From Mesostigma viride (taxonomy: Eukaryota > Streptophyta > Mesostigmatophyceae > Mesostigmatales > Mesostigmataceae), in the NCBI GenBank assembly GCA_009746045.1, contig RPFO01000080.1, positions 7,477,116 to 7,541,115 on the forward strand: a stretch of 64,000 nt of DNA, read 5' to 3'. This document shows, piece by piece, positions 32,601 to 57,129 of the stretch. Each line of letters begins with the position of its first letter. Within the stretch, counting starts at the first letter, position 1. Position numbers and translations under genes: made by a program. The notes beneath the pieces are model-generated. The model had not been told where the DNA came from. It did not search any database and was given only the letters and a program-made list of their open reading frames with translations.

Positions 32601-35054
32601 GCACCAAGATATGGCTTGGGACATGGTTTCCCACACTAGATTTTATATTAAATTTAGGCAACTTAAGGTAACTAAATTTAGGCAGTGTGTACTGCTTGAG
32701 TTTCAAGAGAACTTTTTACCCCTACTGCGGACATGCAATGCCGCTGCATGTCCAAGAGAACTGACGCCCATTCACATAGAGCCCACTCATAGACCTATGA
32801 CAACTTTCTATTCTCCTCACCCTCCTACCCATCCAGCCCACCCATACAAAGGAAAATCCCTACAATACCGAGCTTCCCAATGGCACTTCATCTGCGGCAC
32901 ACCCAAGAAGCCTGCAGCATGCTGGCCTCCCCAGGAACGGAGAAAATTTAAAACGACCGATCGTCAAAAAAGAAACAAAATTGATTAAGAGGGACTAACA
33001 AGAATGAATAACAAGGCACCACATATAAACACAAAATGTCAACCATTGTCTCCTATATTATTTGGCCAGCGGGAGGATACTTGTGCTGCTCGTGGAGCGC
33101 GCGGCCGTGCACCGCCGGATGAGCTGCAACAGCTCCTGGCTGTCTTGCACGGGGGCCTGCAGGGGGCACGGGCATGCAGGGGCCATGCAGGCCATTGCCA
33201 GCGAACAGCATTTTGAGCCAGATACAGATTACAGCCATAAGCAAATTTAGCTTCAAAGAAGGCTACTGTCAGGAAGCAGAAATGCATTGCCTGGTTACCA
33301 CAAATACCATGACAATCCATTACGCAAGGATGCAAACAACACCATGCTCGACAACGCAGGTATGCCAGATTGCCACACCACAACACCAACTGACCACTGA
33401 TTAGGACCAAGATATTCACTGCAACATGTTGGATTCCAGGTCATGCGGTTCAAGCCAGCGGGAAACGCGCAAGGTGACCATGCTACAAGAATTCCCACAC
33501 CATTGGATTTGGATTCCTACCATGTAGACACATGTTTTTTTGCAGAGCTGATGACATGCAAGGGCCGACGACTGCTTTTGGAAGCTTCACTAGGCTTTCC
33601 CGCTTATCAACGAAACTGGCACAGTTGACATAACAGCGTGTGGCAAAGGCACGGAGGTGAGATATTGATGCCAATTTAATTTCAGCGGAGCACACACCTC
33701 GACAGCCCCAACTATATTGGCCCCAGCATTCTTCGATTCCTGCACTTGGAGGTTGTCGTTCTCTGGGCGCATCAGGTCCTTGATCTTTTCATTGTAAATT
33801 TCAACCTGTCATAACCCGGAACATGGCACAACGTCAAGCTTTTTTCCAGCTAATTCCACGGAAAATTGCAGCAAGGAAGTTAGCATCAGCAGTAACAAGA
33901 AGCCCTTCAGTGGCAGCAACCAAGCAACAGCACACAGGCAGGGACTTTCTGGCAACGCATGTATGGTGCTCCCAGGCACCACAGCAACTTGACATGAGCA
34001 CTTGATACTAGAACTACTTGCCTTACACGTGCATTTGCCATGGCTACACCATTTTAAAGCCATTCTGCGAGCTGTGGCTTACCGCAGTAAGTTTAATTGC
34101 CGTGACAACATTCTTCTCAGCAGCCATGGCTTTGGCTCCAGCAAATATGGCCGAGCATGCCCTGGGAATGATTCCCAGCTGGGAGGGCACTGTGAGGTCC
34201 CCCTGTCCTTCCACACACACAGGTCAAGAAAGGTAGATGTGTGGGTGTCCATAGCAGGTGATGTGGTTAGAAGCTGCAGAATTCAAAATATCTTGATTAT
34301 CGAATGAGGCAGCATTTCAAGTAGTCAAGAACGCCCAGCAAAGAAAGACTGATAGTAGAAGACAGCCACAAAACCTGGAATGAACGTACCAATGCGGAAT
34401 GCGTCTTCCCGCTGCCAGTTTGACCATACGCCAAAAATGATCCATTGTATCCTTCCAAACAAGCTGGGCACAGTGGGGCAGATGGGATCGGCATTGAACA
34501 ACAGCATCTTTTGAAAGGTCAGGCAGCTTGCCTGGGGTAGATTACAAATGCAGCTAAAGTCGTAATGACACAGCAACGTTCACAGTCACACATAATCCAC
34601 TTTGCAATCTGAAAGGTTATCCGATGGCATGGGACTCGCGTTTGCTGCTGCTAAAAGAAAAATTATATTCAAGGCTCTTACCTTCTACTGCTTCTGAAGC
34701 GACGTAGTCGAAAACTGCGGGACCAAGAGGACCGGAATGGCGTTTAGGAATCAAGATTGAAATATGTGAGCCCACTTCGAAGTAATGAGAGTATGCAATT
34801 AGCGAACCTTAAACGCAGCATGACCCTGGTATGGAATTTTGTCGTTCAAAGCATTAAATCTCGTTACCTTCTTGTTGAGTTGCAGTTTCCCCGAACACGC
34901 AATCAAATGCGAACAGTGACGCCTCGGCAGCATCATCATGGAGCGTGAGAGTTTGCCGATCAACTACAGTAACGGCGGTGGATGAGCCAAGCTCAACTTC
35001 CCGTTTGTTCCGGGGACGAACACGGATTGCAACAGTTACGGTCCCGCGATCCAT
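26618..35054 (-). CDS. Kinesin-1-like heavy chain motor protein
   Basis: Microtubule motor of 606 residues. Exons on the minus strand: 35054-34868, 34714-34682, 34463-34390, 34202-34083, 33805-33698, 33156-33081, 32492-32368, 31879-31780, 31192-31150, 30574-30556, 29829-29738, 28554-28415, 27757-27600, 27163-26618; phases join throughout. The motor starts [17 protein letters not shown]-loop GQTGSGKTH is at 87-95, then [11 protein letters not shown], switch [11 protein letters not shown] (about 200-209) and switch II DLAGSEK (235-241). [33 protein letters not shown] and [21 protein letters not shown] follow; the linker suits kinesin-1. The short tail has coiled-coil segments ([39 protein letters not shown]). 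Oddities: exons of 33 and 19 bases, GKTHSAL where GKTHTM is usual, and a GC donor after the exon at 29738. The tail is shorter than animal heavy chains. Confidence 0.88.
28745..29265 (+). repeat. Degenerate tandem repeat, about 30 bp
   Basis: Repeats of ATGTTCATCCAGCTCAAACT followed by GGTCGCTTAA, preceded by an inverted set (GACTAGTTGAGGATGAACAC). The opposite orientation of the two halves makes the block partly self-complementary. It lies in the kinesin intron between exons 28415-28554 and 29738-29829. Confidence 0.8.
31081..31103 (+). repeat. Poly-A run
   Basis: Some 23 consecutive A in the kinesin intron just left of the exon at 31150-31192; pyrimidine-rich on the transcribed strand, downstream of that exon. 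Confidence 0.9.
31652..31716 (-). repeat. Partial copy of a kinesin exon 3' end with donor
   Basis: Reads [19 protein letters not shown] then GTGAGTC on the minus strand, matching the real exon at 31780-31879 ([19 protein letters not shown] then GTGGGT). It lies about 65 bp downstream of the true donor. It could be used as an alternative exon only if an acceptor exists in the short gap, which I could not support. Confidence 0.85.
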
Positions 35055-36425
35055 GACGCACTTCGCTATTTCTGTGAAGAGGACGGCGAAGCAAAGCAAG
35101 TGGTGAACAACTACGCTGGAAAGAAGGAAACGCAATGCGGAACTGCGGTAAGCTGTCTGCAGGAGTTCCAATTCTTGCAGCGAAAATCTTTTGCACGTTG
35201 AAGCTGAAAAAAAAACAAGAGAACTCGTAGGAATATACCGTTCCCTGTTTTCCCAACACAGTATGAAAAGCGAGAAGAAACCATAGTATGGAGCAACTTA
35301 CATTCTTCACTAACAAGATTTTTTTTCCCAAGGCAATATAATCAATAGCGAAGAAGAGATTATAATGCGCTACGAATATGATCTATATAGTGCATTTCCA
35401 CTGCTGTTTTAAGCCGGGCAACTCCCTGACCTGAAGCTTCAGGCCAGCTGGCCTCTTCCTAAAAAAATCCACACGATCCTTGTTAGCTCGACATTATCTC
35501 AGCCACGAAATGCAAGGTATAAATCCCGAAGGTTAATGCACGACCTGAAACGGGAATTCTGCAGCAACGTCGGGGGGGATAAATAATTTGTAGAGTCACT
35601 CGTGAAACTCGGTGCTCGGGCAATTTTCAATGAATTCGCTATGTACTGTGCCATGGACTTCGTGCACCGCCCGTCGGACCAGAAAGGCCGAGTCCAAGGT
35701 CTGCTAGTGTCAAGTGTCAACAATGTGCCAAACCCCCGCGCCGCCCCCAACGTCCAGATTGCCGCGAAATATCAAGATTAGATAGATATTTCGGGGAAAT
35801 GGGTATATTTTATTATCCAATTATGGACCAGAGAGGTGAAAGGGGAAATGAGTATCAGCGAATCCTAAATGAAGGTGGAAATATCAAGATTCAAGCCTGA
35901 TCTGGTGGTCAGGGAACTTGCACCGTACGCGTGGCTAAAACACTGCTCGGCGCTCACGACCAAGATGTCACGTCTCCAAGCTGGAATATCATTGATACTC
36001 TGCACGGCCGCTTGATAAGGATGTCGTACGTGGACTCGTGGTCCGCCATCAATCATTTAGAAATTTCTACGAAAAGTTTCGATGGTTCAACTAAAACTAT
36101 GGACACGTTGAACGCCTGCCGATCTCTGTTACTAACGCTTGCCTTCCGTTTCGGCGTCGCGTCGATGGTCAGTCCCGCATCAGTGGCAAAGAGATGCCAC
36201 GCCATTTTGGTGGCAGCAAAACCCACAGGCAGTAACAGGCAGCAGCGCAGCAGGTAGCAGGCCAGCAGCACAAGAGCGTGATAATGCTAGCGCGGTGCCT
36301 AGCTATGGGGGCCATGTCACCAGCCCGGCTGGCCGCGTAGGTTTAGGCCTAGCAAATTCTAATTGAGCGGGCAGTTTTTGAAAACACTTATGCCTATAGG
36401 CCCCCTGATTTTTTAATCCCTAGCC
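35055..36425. promoter_or_regulatory. Shared divergent intergenic region, kinesin and stromal peptidase
   Basis: The 1.37 kb between the two divergent start codons must hold both promoters. No clear TATA box or known motif could be placed with confidence. Minor readings here show no family resemblance. Confidence 0.45.
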
Positions 36426-48340
<11,915 letters not shown>

Positions 48341-49124
48341 GGCCAATGCCCTATCAGCCATGCCTGCCAGCTGAGGCGTCCCAGACCAGTCCTCGCAAGC
48401 TATGATGAGTTTGGTTGGGATGATGGCCGGATTCCCATGTGTCAAAGAGACAACCAACGCAGGCCAGAAGTACATAGCCTTTGCAGGGATCTGCTCGCAG
48501 GCTCCAGGCAGGCGCACGGTGCCGAGATCAGAGGGATGCATCCGACCAGATTACCCAGCCAGGTGGCCATATTAAATACCGGGACGGATTACGAGGGTGC
48601 AGCCAGGTCGTTGGCAAGCTGGCACCGCTGTGATTTCGATGGTTTTGTACAAATATGCCAGGACAAGCCGGTGATCCGACACGGGTGTCCCGCATGGGTG
48701 CCCACACAGCATGCATGGCATGAAAGCGCCTCCTGAGCATTGCACAGCCGAGGGCGCAAAGCCCGAGCACGATTTGCGGATGTGATGTGGCAAATATCGT
48801 CACCTGCTAGACTTGCTCAGCATTCGGATTTGCAAACCCAGTCAAATTAGCCCGTCCGATTTCCCCAACTGACAGCAGAAATTATAGGCATGCTCGTAAA
48901 TAGCATTGTGCCACTAGGTTGTGTGAACTGCATCCTGTGAATTCTGACAGCAAAGGTGTTTGAGAGACGATGTGGCAAGCGATGATGCTTCGTTTTCAAG
49001 TCCGGTTGGAGAGCAAGTAAATACTTGTGCTTGCCCATAAACACTGGGTGGGCATCGGTCGCAGAGTTTCCAAGTTGTATTATTCTAAGTACAATTTTGA
49101 TTATTGTATCCCCAAATGCTCCAT
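48341..49124. other. Intergenic region, no gene recognised
   Basis: Downstream flank of the stromal peptidase gene. Several short open readings without family resemblance; no clear polyadenylation signal identified. Confidence 0.5.
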
Positions 49125-49800
49125 GACCACCGCCGCTGGTGGAGCAACCCCGCCCCACCCCGAATCGTTGAGCGTGCCCACTTCAAGGTCGTCATTCTGA
49201 CGATCCTGACCTACGGCGCCGAGACCTGGACACTGACGCAGGAGCTGGAGCAACGACTCGACGGCAACGTCACCAAGAGGCTGCGCAAGGCCCTTAACAT
49301 CCCCTTTGGTTTGCACATTAGTAATGAGGATTTGTACGCTGATTTGCCCTATGTTTCCCACATTATTAGGCACAGGCGCCTGGCCCTAGCCGGGCACCTG
49401 GCCCGCACCGATCAGCTAGGTAGACACATCATGCAGATAGCTACTAGCTCAGTGGCACCAAGCCCGCCCAGCCTGGGCGAAATGTCCTCACCTGGCGTGC
49501 CCCAGGCCGCGCGCGGCAGGGCCGCCACCCGTGGACTTTTCGTGATAGACTCGGCATGGACATGTGCTACACTAGACGTGACGGGCTCACACCCGGGCAG
49601 CCTCCTGGTTTGTCTGCAATATGGAGGCAGATAGTACGCAAGGATAGATGGCAAGTAGTGATGAAGGAGACCACCCCCAAGTCTGTGGGGGCTCCGCGTG
49701 TGACCGCGTATGGATTCATAGCGATTCGGGCCGAGGTGCCCACACCCCTGCAACTTGGACCTAGATAGCTTACACCATCCATTCCATCCCATGTTCGATC
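49125..49800 (+). mobile_element. Non-LTR retrotransposon fragment, reverse transcriptase C-terminal part
   Basis: The reading FKVVILTILTYGAETWTLTQ, then KRLRKALNIPF, SNEDLYADLPYVSHIIRHRR and LALAGHLARTDQL is the C-terminal segment typical of LINE reverse transcriptase proteins. A second frame continues with GLSAIWRQIVRKDRWQVVMKET, so the frame is broken near 49560-49600. The catalytic domain is absent (5' truncation). It is followed by a short 3' tail and TTAA-rich sequence. Confidence 0.8.
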
Positions 49801-49832
49801 CCCTCCCACTGAGGACTTATGCTCACGTGACG

Positions 49833-49978
49833 CAGTCACGTGTCTATTAATTAATTCATTAATCCCCAAATGCTGCACTGTGCGCTCAAGGTGAATGTAC
49901 ATGAAGGTGCAGGAACTAATTAATTAATTTATTAATTAGACTCGTGCTCCCATTGGGGAGTCACGGAGCATTAACCCC
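49833..49978 (+). repeat. LINE 3' junction, TTAA repeats and hairpin-like repeat
   Basis: GTCACGTGTCTATTAATTAA (also at 24763), a unique stretch, a second TTAA run and GTGCTCCCATTGGGGAGTCAC with CGGAGCATTAACCCCGATGG, directly abutting the GATG array. Confidence 0.7.
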
Positions 49979-52210
49979 GATGGATGGATGGATGGATGGA
50001 TGGATGGATGGATGGATGGATGGATGGATGGATGGATGGATGGATGGATGGATGGATGGATGGATGGATGGATGGATGGATGGATGGATGGATGGATGGA
50101 TGGATGGATGGATGGATGGATGGATGGATGGATGGATGGATGGATGGATGGATGGATGGATGGATGGATGGATGGATGGATGGATGGATGGATGGATGGA
50201 TGGATGGATGGATGGATGGATGGATGGATGGATGGATGGATGGATGGATGGATGGATGGATGGATGGATGGATGGATGGATGGATGGATGGATGGATGGA
50301 TGGATGGATGGATGGATGGATGGATGGATGGATGGATGGATGGATGGATGGATGGATGGATGGATGGATGGATGGATGGATGGATGGATGGATGGATGGA
50401 TGGATGGATGGATGGATGGATGGATGGATGGATGGATGGATGGATGGATGGATGGATGGATGGATGGATGGATGGATGGATGGATGGATGGATGGATGGA
50501 TGGATGGATGGATGGATGGATGGATGGATGGATGGATGGATGGATGGATGGATGGATGGATGGATGGATGGATGGATGGATGGATGGATGGATGGATGGA
50601 TGGATGGATGGATGGATGGATGGATGGATGGATGGATGGATGGATGGATGGATGGATGGATGGATGGATGGATGGATGGATGGATGGATGGATGGATGGA
50701 TGGATGGATGGATGGATGGATGGATGGATGGATGGATGGATGGATGGATGGATGGATGGATGGATGGATGGATGGATGGATGGATGGATGGATGGATGGA
50801 TGGATGGATGGATGGATGGATGGATGGATGGATGGATGGATGGATGGATGGATGGATGGATGGATGGATGGATGGATGGATGGATGGATGGATGGATGGA
50901 TGGATGGATGGATGGATGGATGGATGGATGGATGGATGGATGGATGGATGGATGGATGGATGGATGGATGGATGGATGGATGGATGGATGGATGGATGGA
51001 TGGATGGATGGATGGATGGATGGATGGATGGATGGATGGATGGATGGATGGATGGATGGATGGATGGATGGATGGATGGATGGATGGATGGATGGATGGA
51101 TGGATGGATGGATGGATGGATGGATGGATGGATGGATGGATGGATGGATGGATGGATGGATGGATGGATGGATGGATGGATGGATGGATGGATGGATGGA
51201 TGGATGGATGGATGGATGGATGGATGGATGGATGGATGGATGGATGGATGGATGGATGGATGGATGGATGGATGGATGGATGGATGGATGGATGGATGGA
51301 TGGATGGATGGATGGATGGATGGATGGATGGATGGATGGATGGATGGATGGATGGATGGATGGATGGATGGATGGATGGATGGATGGATGGATGGATGGA
51401 TGGATGGATGGATGGATGGATGGATGGATGGATGGATGGATGGATGGATGGATGGATGGATGGATGGATGGATGGATGGATGGATGGATGGATGGATGGA
51501 TGGATGGATGGATGGATGGATGGATGGATGGATGGATGGATGGATGGATGGATGGATGGATGGATGGATGGATGGATGGATGGATGGATGGATGGATGGA
51601 TGGATGGATGGATGGATGGATGGATGGATGGATGGATGGATGGATGGATGGATGGATGGATGGATGGATGGATGGATGGATGGATGGATGGATGGATGGA
51701 TGGATGGATGGATGGATGGATGGATGGATGGATGGATGGATGGATGGATGGATGGATGGATGGATGGATGGATGGATGGATGGATGGATGGATGGATGGA
51801 TGGATGGATGGATGGATGGATGGATGGATGGATGGATGGATGGATGGATGGATGGATGGATGGATGGATGGATGGATGGATGGATGGATGGATGGATGGA
51901 TGGATGGATGGATGGATGGATGGATGGATGGATGGATGGATGGATGGATGGATGGATGGATGGATGGATGGATGGATGGATGGATGGATGGATGGATGGA
52001 TGGATGGATGGATGGATGGATGGATGGATGGATGGATGGATGGATGGATGGATGGATGGATGGATGGATGGATGGATGGATGGATGGATGGATGGATGGA
52101 TGGATGGATGGATGGATGGATGGATGGATGGATGGATGGATGGATGGATGGATGGATGGATGGATGGATGGATGGATGGATGGATGGATGGATGGATGGA
52201 TGGATGGATG
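49979..52210 (+). repeat. GATG tetranucleotide array, about 2.23 kb
   Basis: Some 558 uninterrupted units; I saw no substitution. Four-base period over an open repeat gives 740-750-codon readings (MDGW or HPSI repeats) in several frames, which are not genes. Both flanks carry the same hairpin-like repeat ending ACCCCGATGGATGG. Confidence 0.98.
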
Positions 52211-52227
52211 AATTCATTAGTTAATTA

Positions 52228-52290
52228 AACCATGGTGCTCCCGTTTGGGAGTCGGTCACGGAGCATTAACCCCGATGGATGGATGCCGGA
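52228..52290 (+). repeat. Hairpin-like repeat, copy at right edge of GATG array
   Basis: GTGCTCCCGTTTGGGAGTCG, then GTCACGGAGCATTAACCCCG and ATGGATGGATG. It matches 49948-49990 with a small insertion, and more shortly 25845-25873. Confidence 0.75.
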
Positions 52291-52559
52291 TGGGTACTGT
52301 CACGCAATCCTACCGTTCTAAGCTATCTACAAGCTATCTACTGAAACAGTCCTATAACTATGGTGCCCGTGACCCTAGTAGGGGTATTGTCTAGCATGCC
52401 TCCCACGTGTGCTTAAACGCGCGGCTTCCCCACTGCTGGATGGATGGATGGGTACGTGTACGCAATCTTACCGGTCTTTCAAATTAGACAAGCTCTGCCT
52501 ATGCAGAGAGATACTCTCTGGCAGCTGAGAAGCCATGCCCTAGCCATTGTTTAGCCACG

Positions 52560-52760
52560 ATTGATCTTCCACCCTCTGTCCGCACCTCAGGTGCTGGAAT
52601 ACATAGTGGTGCATGCAGATGCACTTTGTGCACCCAGAGCAGGCGTAGTTTATGTACACCCTACCCTTGCAGGAAGTAGCCCAGAATGTTTTAAAAGGCA
52701 TATGCCCCTTCTCAGGGATATGTGCTACATGTACTCCCAACGGAGATATGTTACAATTTA
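52560..52760 (+). repeat. Dispersed repeat fragment, copy 2
   Basis: Plus-strand reading SSPECFKRHMPLLRDMCYMY is similar to the minus-strand reading at 17560-17740. Probably a fragment of an unrecognised mobile element. Confidence 0.6.
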
Positions 52761-53199
52761 GTTTTATTTAATTTTTCCGGTCTGTTCTATCTAGGTACAA
52801 ACAATCCTACTCTATCTATTGTGCCCCAGACCCTAGTAGGGGTCTTGCCTAGCATGCTTGCCGCGTTTGCAAACACGCGGCTTCCCCACTGCATGGAGGG
52901 GGGTCGCGGTTGTCCTCTATAACCTGAGCCCACTTGGCCTTGTCCATCATCTTTTTCCAAATCACGGAGAGTCCTCATATGATAGGCTCCCCATGTCCTC
53001 TTCTAGCTGCTCTTTGAAAGTGCGGGCCTTGCAGCGGCGTCTAGCATTGCTGGGCCCGTCCCACGTGACTGAGGAAGTGCCTGCCAGGCTGAGCAGGTCG
53101 CAGCCCTAGCTGCGGAGGGGCCACGTGATGTGTCTACCTGGTTGGTGCGAGCTAAGTGCCCTACAACTAGCTGCAGGCGCCGCTGCTTGATGGTGCTGC

Positions 53200-53520
53200 C
53201 TAACTAGTGGCATGCCTATAGGTACAATTAGTTCTCCTTGCGAACGTGAGCAGCATAGCCCACACGCGGACGTGAGCAGCATAGCCCACATTTACACGTA
53301 AAATTGACCGCGGCATGTTGGTGACCGTGCCGTCCAGCTTTTCGGCAAGGTCAGCTGTGAGGGTCCATGTCTCGGCCCCATACGTGAGAACAGGAAGGAC
53401 CAGGACCTTAAACCGGTCCTGTTTCTCTAGCTTGCCCAAGGGCTTGTGCCACAGGGCCCTGTATTGGCGTAAAGCGTGCCAGGCGAGGGAGATACAGTGG
53501 TCAACGTCGGCCTAGCTCGC
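53200..53520 (-). mobile_element. LINE reverse transcriptase C-terminal fragment, opposite strand
   Basis: Minus-strand reading DRFKVLVLPVLTYGAETWTL then ADLAEKLDGTVTNMPRSILRVNVGYAAHV matches the same protein segment as 49125-49800 but with different sequence, so it belongs to a related copy or family. Truncated on both sides. Confidence 0.75.
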
Positions 53521-55092
53521 AGCTGGGGAGTAAGCTAGGTACCCAACAACTTGACGCGGTATTGTATACATGGCCGGCAAACGGCTTCAGTCATGCTGTA
53601 GTCGGTTCAAAGGCGGTCGTCACATTTGAACCCATCATAAATGCGACCCAACAACTAAGTAATGGCCAACAAAACTGATGATAAGGACAAATGGAACGAA
53701 CTGTTTTCGGGCAACGGGGCAGCGTCCAACAAAAAGCAGAAACGAGACACCACAGGCGAGAAGGCGGGTCGGGCAAGGCCAAGCAAGCTCTCAAACCAGC
53801 AACACGGCACTGTTTACGATTACTCATAAATGAACGCGCATGCCCTATGAAGCACACCAAGTTAGGCCCAGGTTTGGCTAGCACTACCGTGTTGTGTGGG
53901 GCTTCACCTGACGGCTACAGCCGGTTTGATGACTTGCATGCATCCTAGTTTCGACCCGAAATACGACCTTCAATGGGGGTGCAGTTCGATCGGCCTTGAT
54001 GACGAGAGTTATCAAAAGACACCCTAAAGTCCATCAGCAGGGTGGGGGGTCGCAAGTTACGGTTACTTAACGCCTTAAGTTGGGTTCACGCCTTAAGTTG
54101 GGTTGACCCGAAGAAACCCTAGAACCCAACTTAAGGCGTGAATGACTGTACTGAGCCCGACGCATGGCACAGAAGAAAGCATGGCGGCTAGGAAATATGC
54201 GCGTACGCCGTGCATGCATGTACCGGTGTGTGCATGTGCACATATATTATGCATGCCTGCTTGATCCTTTTACTATGCATATATAACTTAGTAAGAGTAG
54301 CGAGTGCCACGAGCCACGAGCCACACGCGCACGAGGCACGAGATAGCCATGGCTGACGGCGTCGCCTGGAGAGCGAAGTTTCACGTTTGGGCTCTAAATT
54401 TCAATGCCGGGACTATCACAATCGATTCGTCTCTCTAAGACACACATATATTATCCACCATCAAGTGCGAGGTCGCGAATGCCGGGCCGCCCTCGATCTA
54501 CTCACCCAACCACCGCCCCGACATTACCGTGCTTGACTACCACGGGCAGGGTTGCCACCTGCTCATTGATGTCTCCGTGCATGGCTCGGCCGCTCTCCGG
54601 TCGCCACATCCTCCCGGGGCGGCTGAGTGCACCACATCCTCCCGATGCCGGTGCTGCTGCCGCTGTGGCTGAGTGCGACAAGTTTGCCTCCTACGGCAAT
54701 GTGGGGCCCCACCGGGTCATCCCCTTTGTCCTGGAGGGGTTCGGGGCCATGGGCCGCAAGGCAGCGGAGGTTTTCCACGAGTGCTGCCACGGCGCCGTGA
54801 AGACCGCCTCGACCTCGAGGGTCAGACCGCCCCGTGGTCCATGCCCGCACGTGGTCCTCGTATTGGCGGCAGCGCCTGTCACTCGCCCTCACTTGCACCG
54901 TGGCTGATGTGTCATTCCGCCGCATCCGGGCCGACTTTGTCGCGACCCATGCGGTCTAGATCCCTCCCAGGCCTGCAAGGTGGGCCAGCAGCGATGTTGC
55001 AGCGTATCGTAGTTTTGCATGTGATGTAGTTAGTTGTACCTTATGCAGCTGGCGTGATCCTTGGATGTCCGTGTCAGATTCCTATTAATTTC
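53521..55092. other. Intergenic region with TIR-like repeat and no supported gene
   Basis: Open readings at 54404-54907 and nearby have no recognised family and mixed composition. The TIR-like palindrome at 54079-54152 is the only structured feature noted. Confidence 0.45.
54079..54152 (+). repeat. TIR-like palindromic repeat, copy 2
   Basis: CACGCCTTAAGTTGGGTT and AACCCAACTTAAGGCGTG are exact 18-base inverted repeats about 28 bases apart, with a half copy just upstream (GCCTTAAGTTGGGTTCACG) and trailing AATGACTGTACTG as at 14700-14765. Confidence 0.85.
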
Positions 55093-55407
55093 TTAACCCC
55101 TAAACCGTCCTCGTGCCGATTTTCGACTGCGAGTTTTTCTCATGCCTCACATTCGGCATGAGTTTGTGCGCCCTGTAGGGATTTGGCGGGAAGGTTTTGG
55201 CCGGAACCAACTAGACCACCGAAAAGATCTAGATTCACTCTATCCGTAGGACACTTGTCTGACCGTATTTGACCACCGTATCAGGGTGGAAACCCTGGTC
55301 AAAGTCAACAGGGTACCCTGGTGCATGCAGGTTTGGGCGGTAAAAAAAATTGACAAAAACGTACGAAAACGAAGGATGCGAAAAAAGGGGGGAGCGCGGA
55401 CGTAGAC

Positions 55408-56700
55408 ATGGCGGACGAAATGCAGGCAGATATACGGACTTTCAAGGTAAAGAAGGGCATTTTCATGGCAGTGCCTGTGGAAAAATTCGGACTAGACTGG
55501 GCGATAGAGCAGTATGGGGAAAAACACAGCGAGGTACGTTTGCCGGGCAAGGTAGTGACAGTGAACAGGTCCGGAGATGGTGCACGGTGCTATTTCCCGG
55601 ACGACAAGCTCACGTACCCATTCACCCGTGAGCAGATTTTCATATATTCGTGCAGCTCAGATGAGTACGAAGCTCTAGTGAAAGAATGCGCAGCCAGGAA
55701 GGTCCCAACGGCAGGTAGCAGTGACGATGATAGCGAGCAGGGCCAGGATAGCGATTCTGACGCCGGCGAGGACGACGACGACAAATCCGAGGATATCGAG
55801 CTGCCCACACCGGTCAAGCGACGCGAGCCGGGGAAGCGCGCTGTCGGCAACCCGAAGAAGAACCCAGCCATCAGCCACGCCCCGAAAAGGCGCCGTCAGA
55901 CCAAGGCGGCGGCCAGCGAGAGCGTTGTCTCGGACGCTTCCGATGACGACTTTGTTTACCAGAAGGGTGCGGAGGGTCCGGTGCCGAGCGGTGAGGCTGA
56001 GCTCGATGATTCGTTTTTCCTAACGACACTCCTGCCACTGAGGAGCCAGCCGAGACTGTCTGGAAATCTGGTTTCGGCAAGCCAGGTGTGTTTCCTTTTC
56101 CCGATACTCCGGTGCTGTCGCCGATGACGGGTACCGCCTGCTATCAAAACCTTTCCCCTGCCCAGCTCAAGTTTGGGCCCCTCGGGCTGTTCTCCCTTTT
56201 CTGGTCCCAACGTGATGTCGTGGCCAAGATTGTCAAGGAGACCAACGACTATGCTGAGCTCAAGGGGGCGGGCAAGCCAGGTGAGCGTGAGTGGCACCCC
56301 TTAACAATGCATGAGATGGGCAAATTTCTGGGTGGAGCAGGTGCTGTGCCAACTGTGCTGCGCGCAAGGCAGGAAGCACAAGACCTCGGTCATGTGCGAG
56401 CACTGTGACATGGCGTTCTGCAGCAACAGCGAGCGGAACTGCTTCGGCCTCTTCCACTCCGGGCAGGTGGAGGGGCTGGACTTCAACGTGACGAAGCAGC
56501 GGGTATGGCAGCGCCTCTCCCAGCGTGGCGAATGCGCCAAGAATTTCAAGGGCGCCACTACCACGAGGGGGCAGCAGCCACCACCCGGAAGCTCAAGGGG
56601 GTGGCGCGGCGCCGCCATCTCAGGGCGGAGCATGTCCGCCTGGGATATAGTCCTACGGAGGCTGACTAAGAATGCTAGCATTTGTTGCCTACGTGGCATG
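55408..56700 (+). pseudogene. Broken piggyBac transposase
   Basis: The reading from ATG 55408 (MADEMQADIRTF) has an acidic Asp/Ser/Glu-rich linker and a basic KRRRQTKAA stretch. It loses frame at a T-run near 56016-56020. The next frame continues with the piggyBac N-terminal domain (FSLFWSQRDVVAKIVKETNDYAE .. WHPLTMHEMGKFLG). Near 56325-56335 that domain is cut off and a third frame enters the C-terminal Cys-rich finger (CQLCCAQGRKHKTSVMCEHC .. FCSNSERNCFGLFH). The DDD catalytic region between these is absent, so no active transposase can be made. Confidence 0.85.
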
Positions 56701-57129
56701 GCGTTTGGCCTTTCCTGCCCGCGCTCATGCGCGCCGTGTATCACCATGGGCCGGCATGGTTTGAAGTGTGTGTTATTGTTTCATGGACCCACCTGTGCAT
56801 GTGTTATTTGGTTTCATGTTGTTAGCCTGCATGGGTTATTGTTTCATGGTCATGTCTTATTAGCTTTCATGTTTATGCATAACTTGTGCAGTTTGAAAAT
56901 CTGCTCCGTGATGGTCACAGTGCCACCTATTTCTAGTTGGCAATTTTCAGTGTTACTGCATGCATGGTCCCTTGGTCACTAATTTATCTAGGAGTGCTGG
57001 GATGTTTTGACTTTGTGTGCAAGGTCCATCATGCATGTAAAAATAAGTACCACAGTATCAGCGGGTCTGCAAGCATTTACGCTTATTGTGGCATATATTT
57101 GTGCCACATAGGCTGGAATAAACATAATC

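Noticed and set aside
49795-49805. GTTCGATCCC, like a tRNA T-loop or B box
   Set aside because: No cloverleaf or A box around it; it is probably LINE 3' sequence, so no tRNA or SINE is called.
49944-52228. 740-755-codon open readings of MDGW or HPSI repeats
   Set aside because: They are frame-independent by-products of a pure GATG array present on both strands.
53591-54907. Several 80-170-codon readings
   Set aside because: No recognisable motif, and overlapping frames are equally open.
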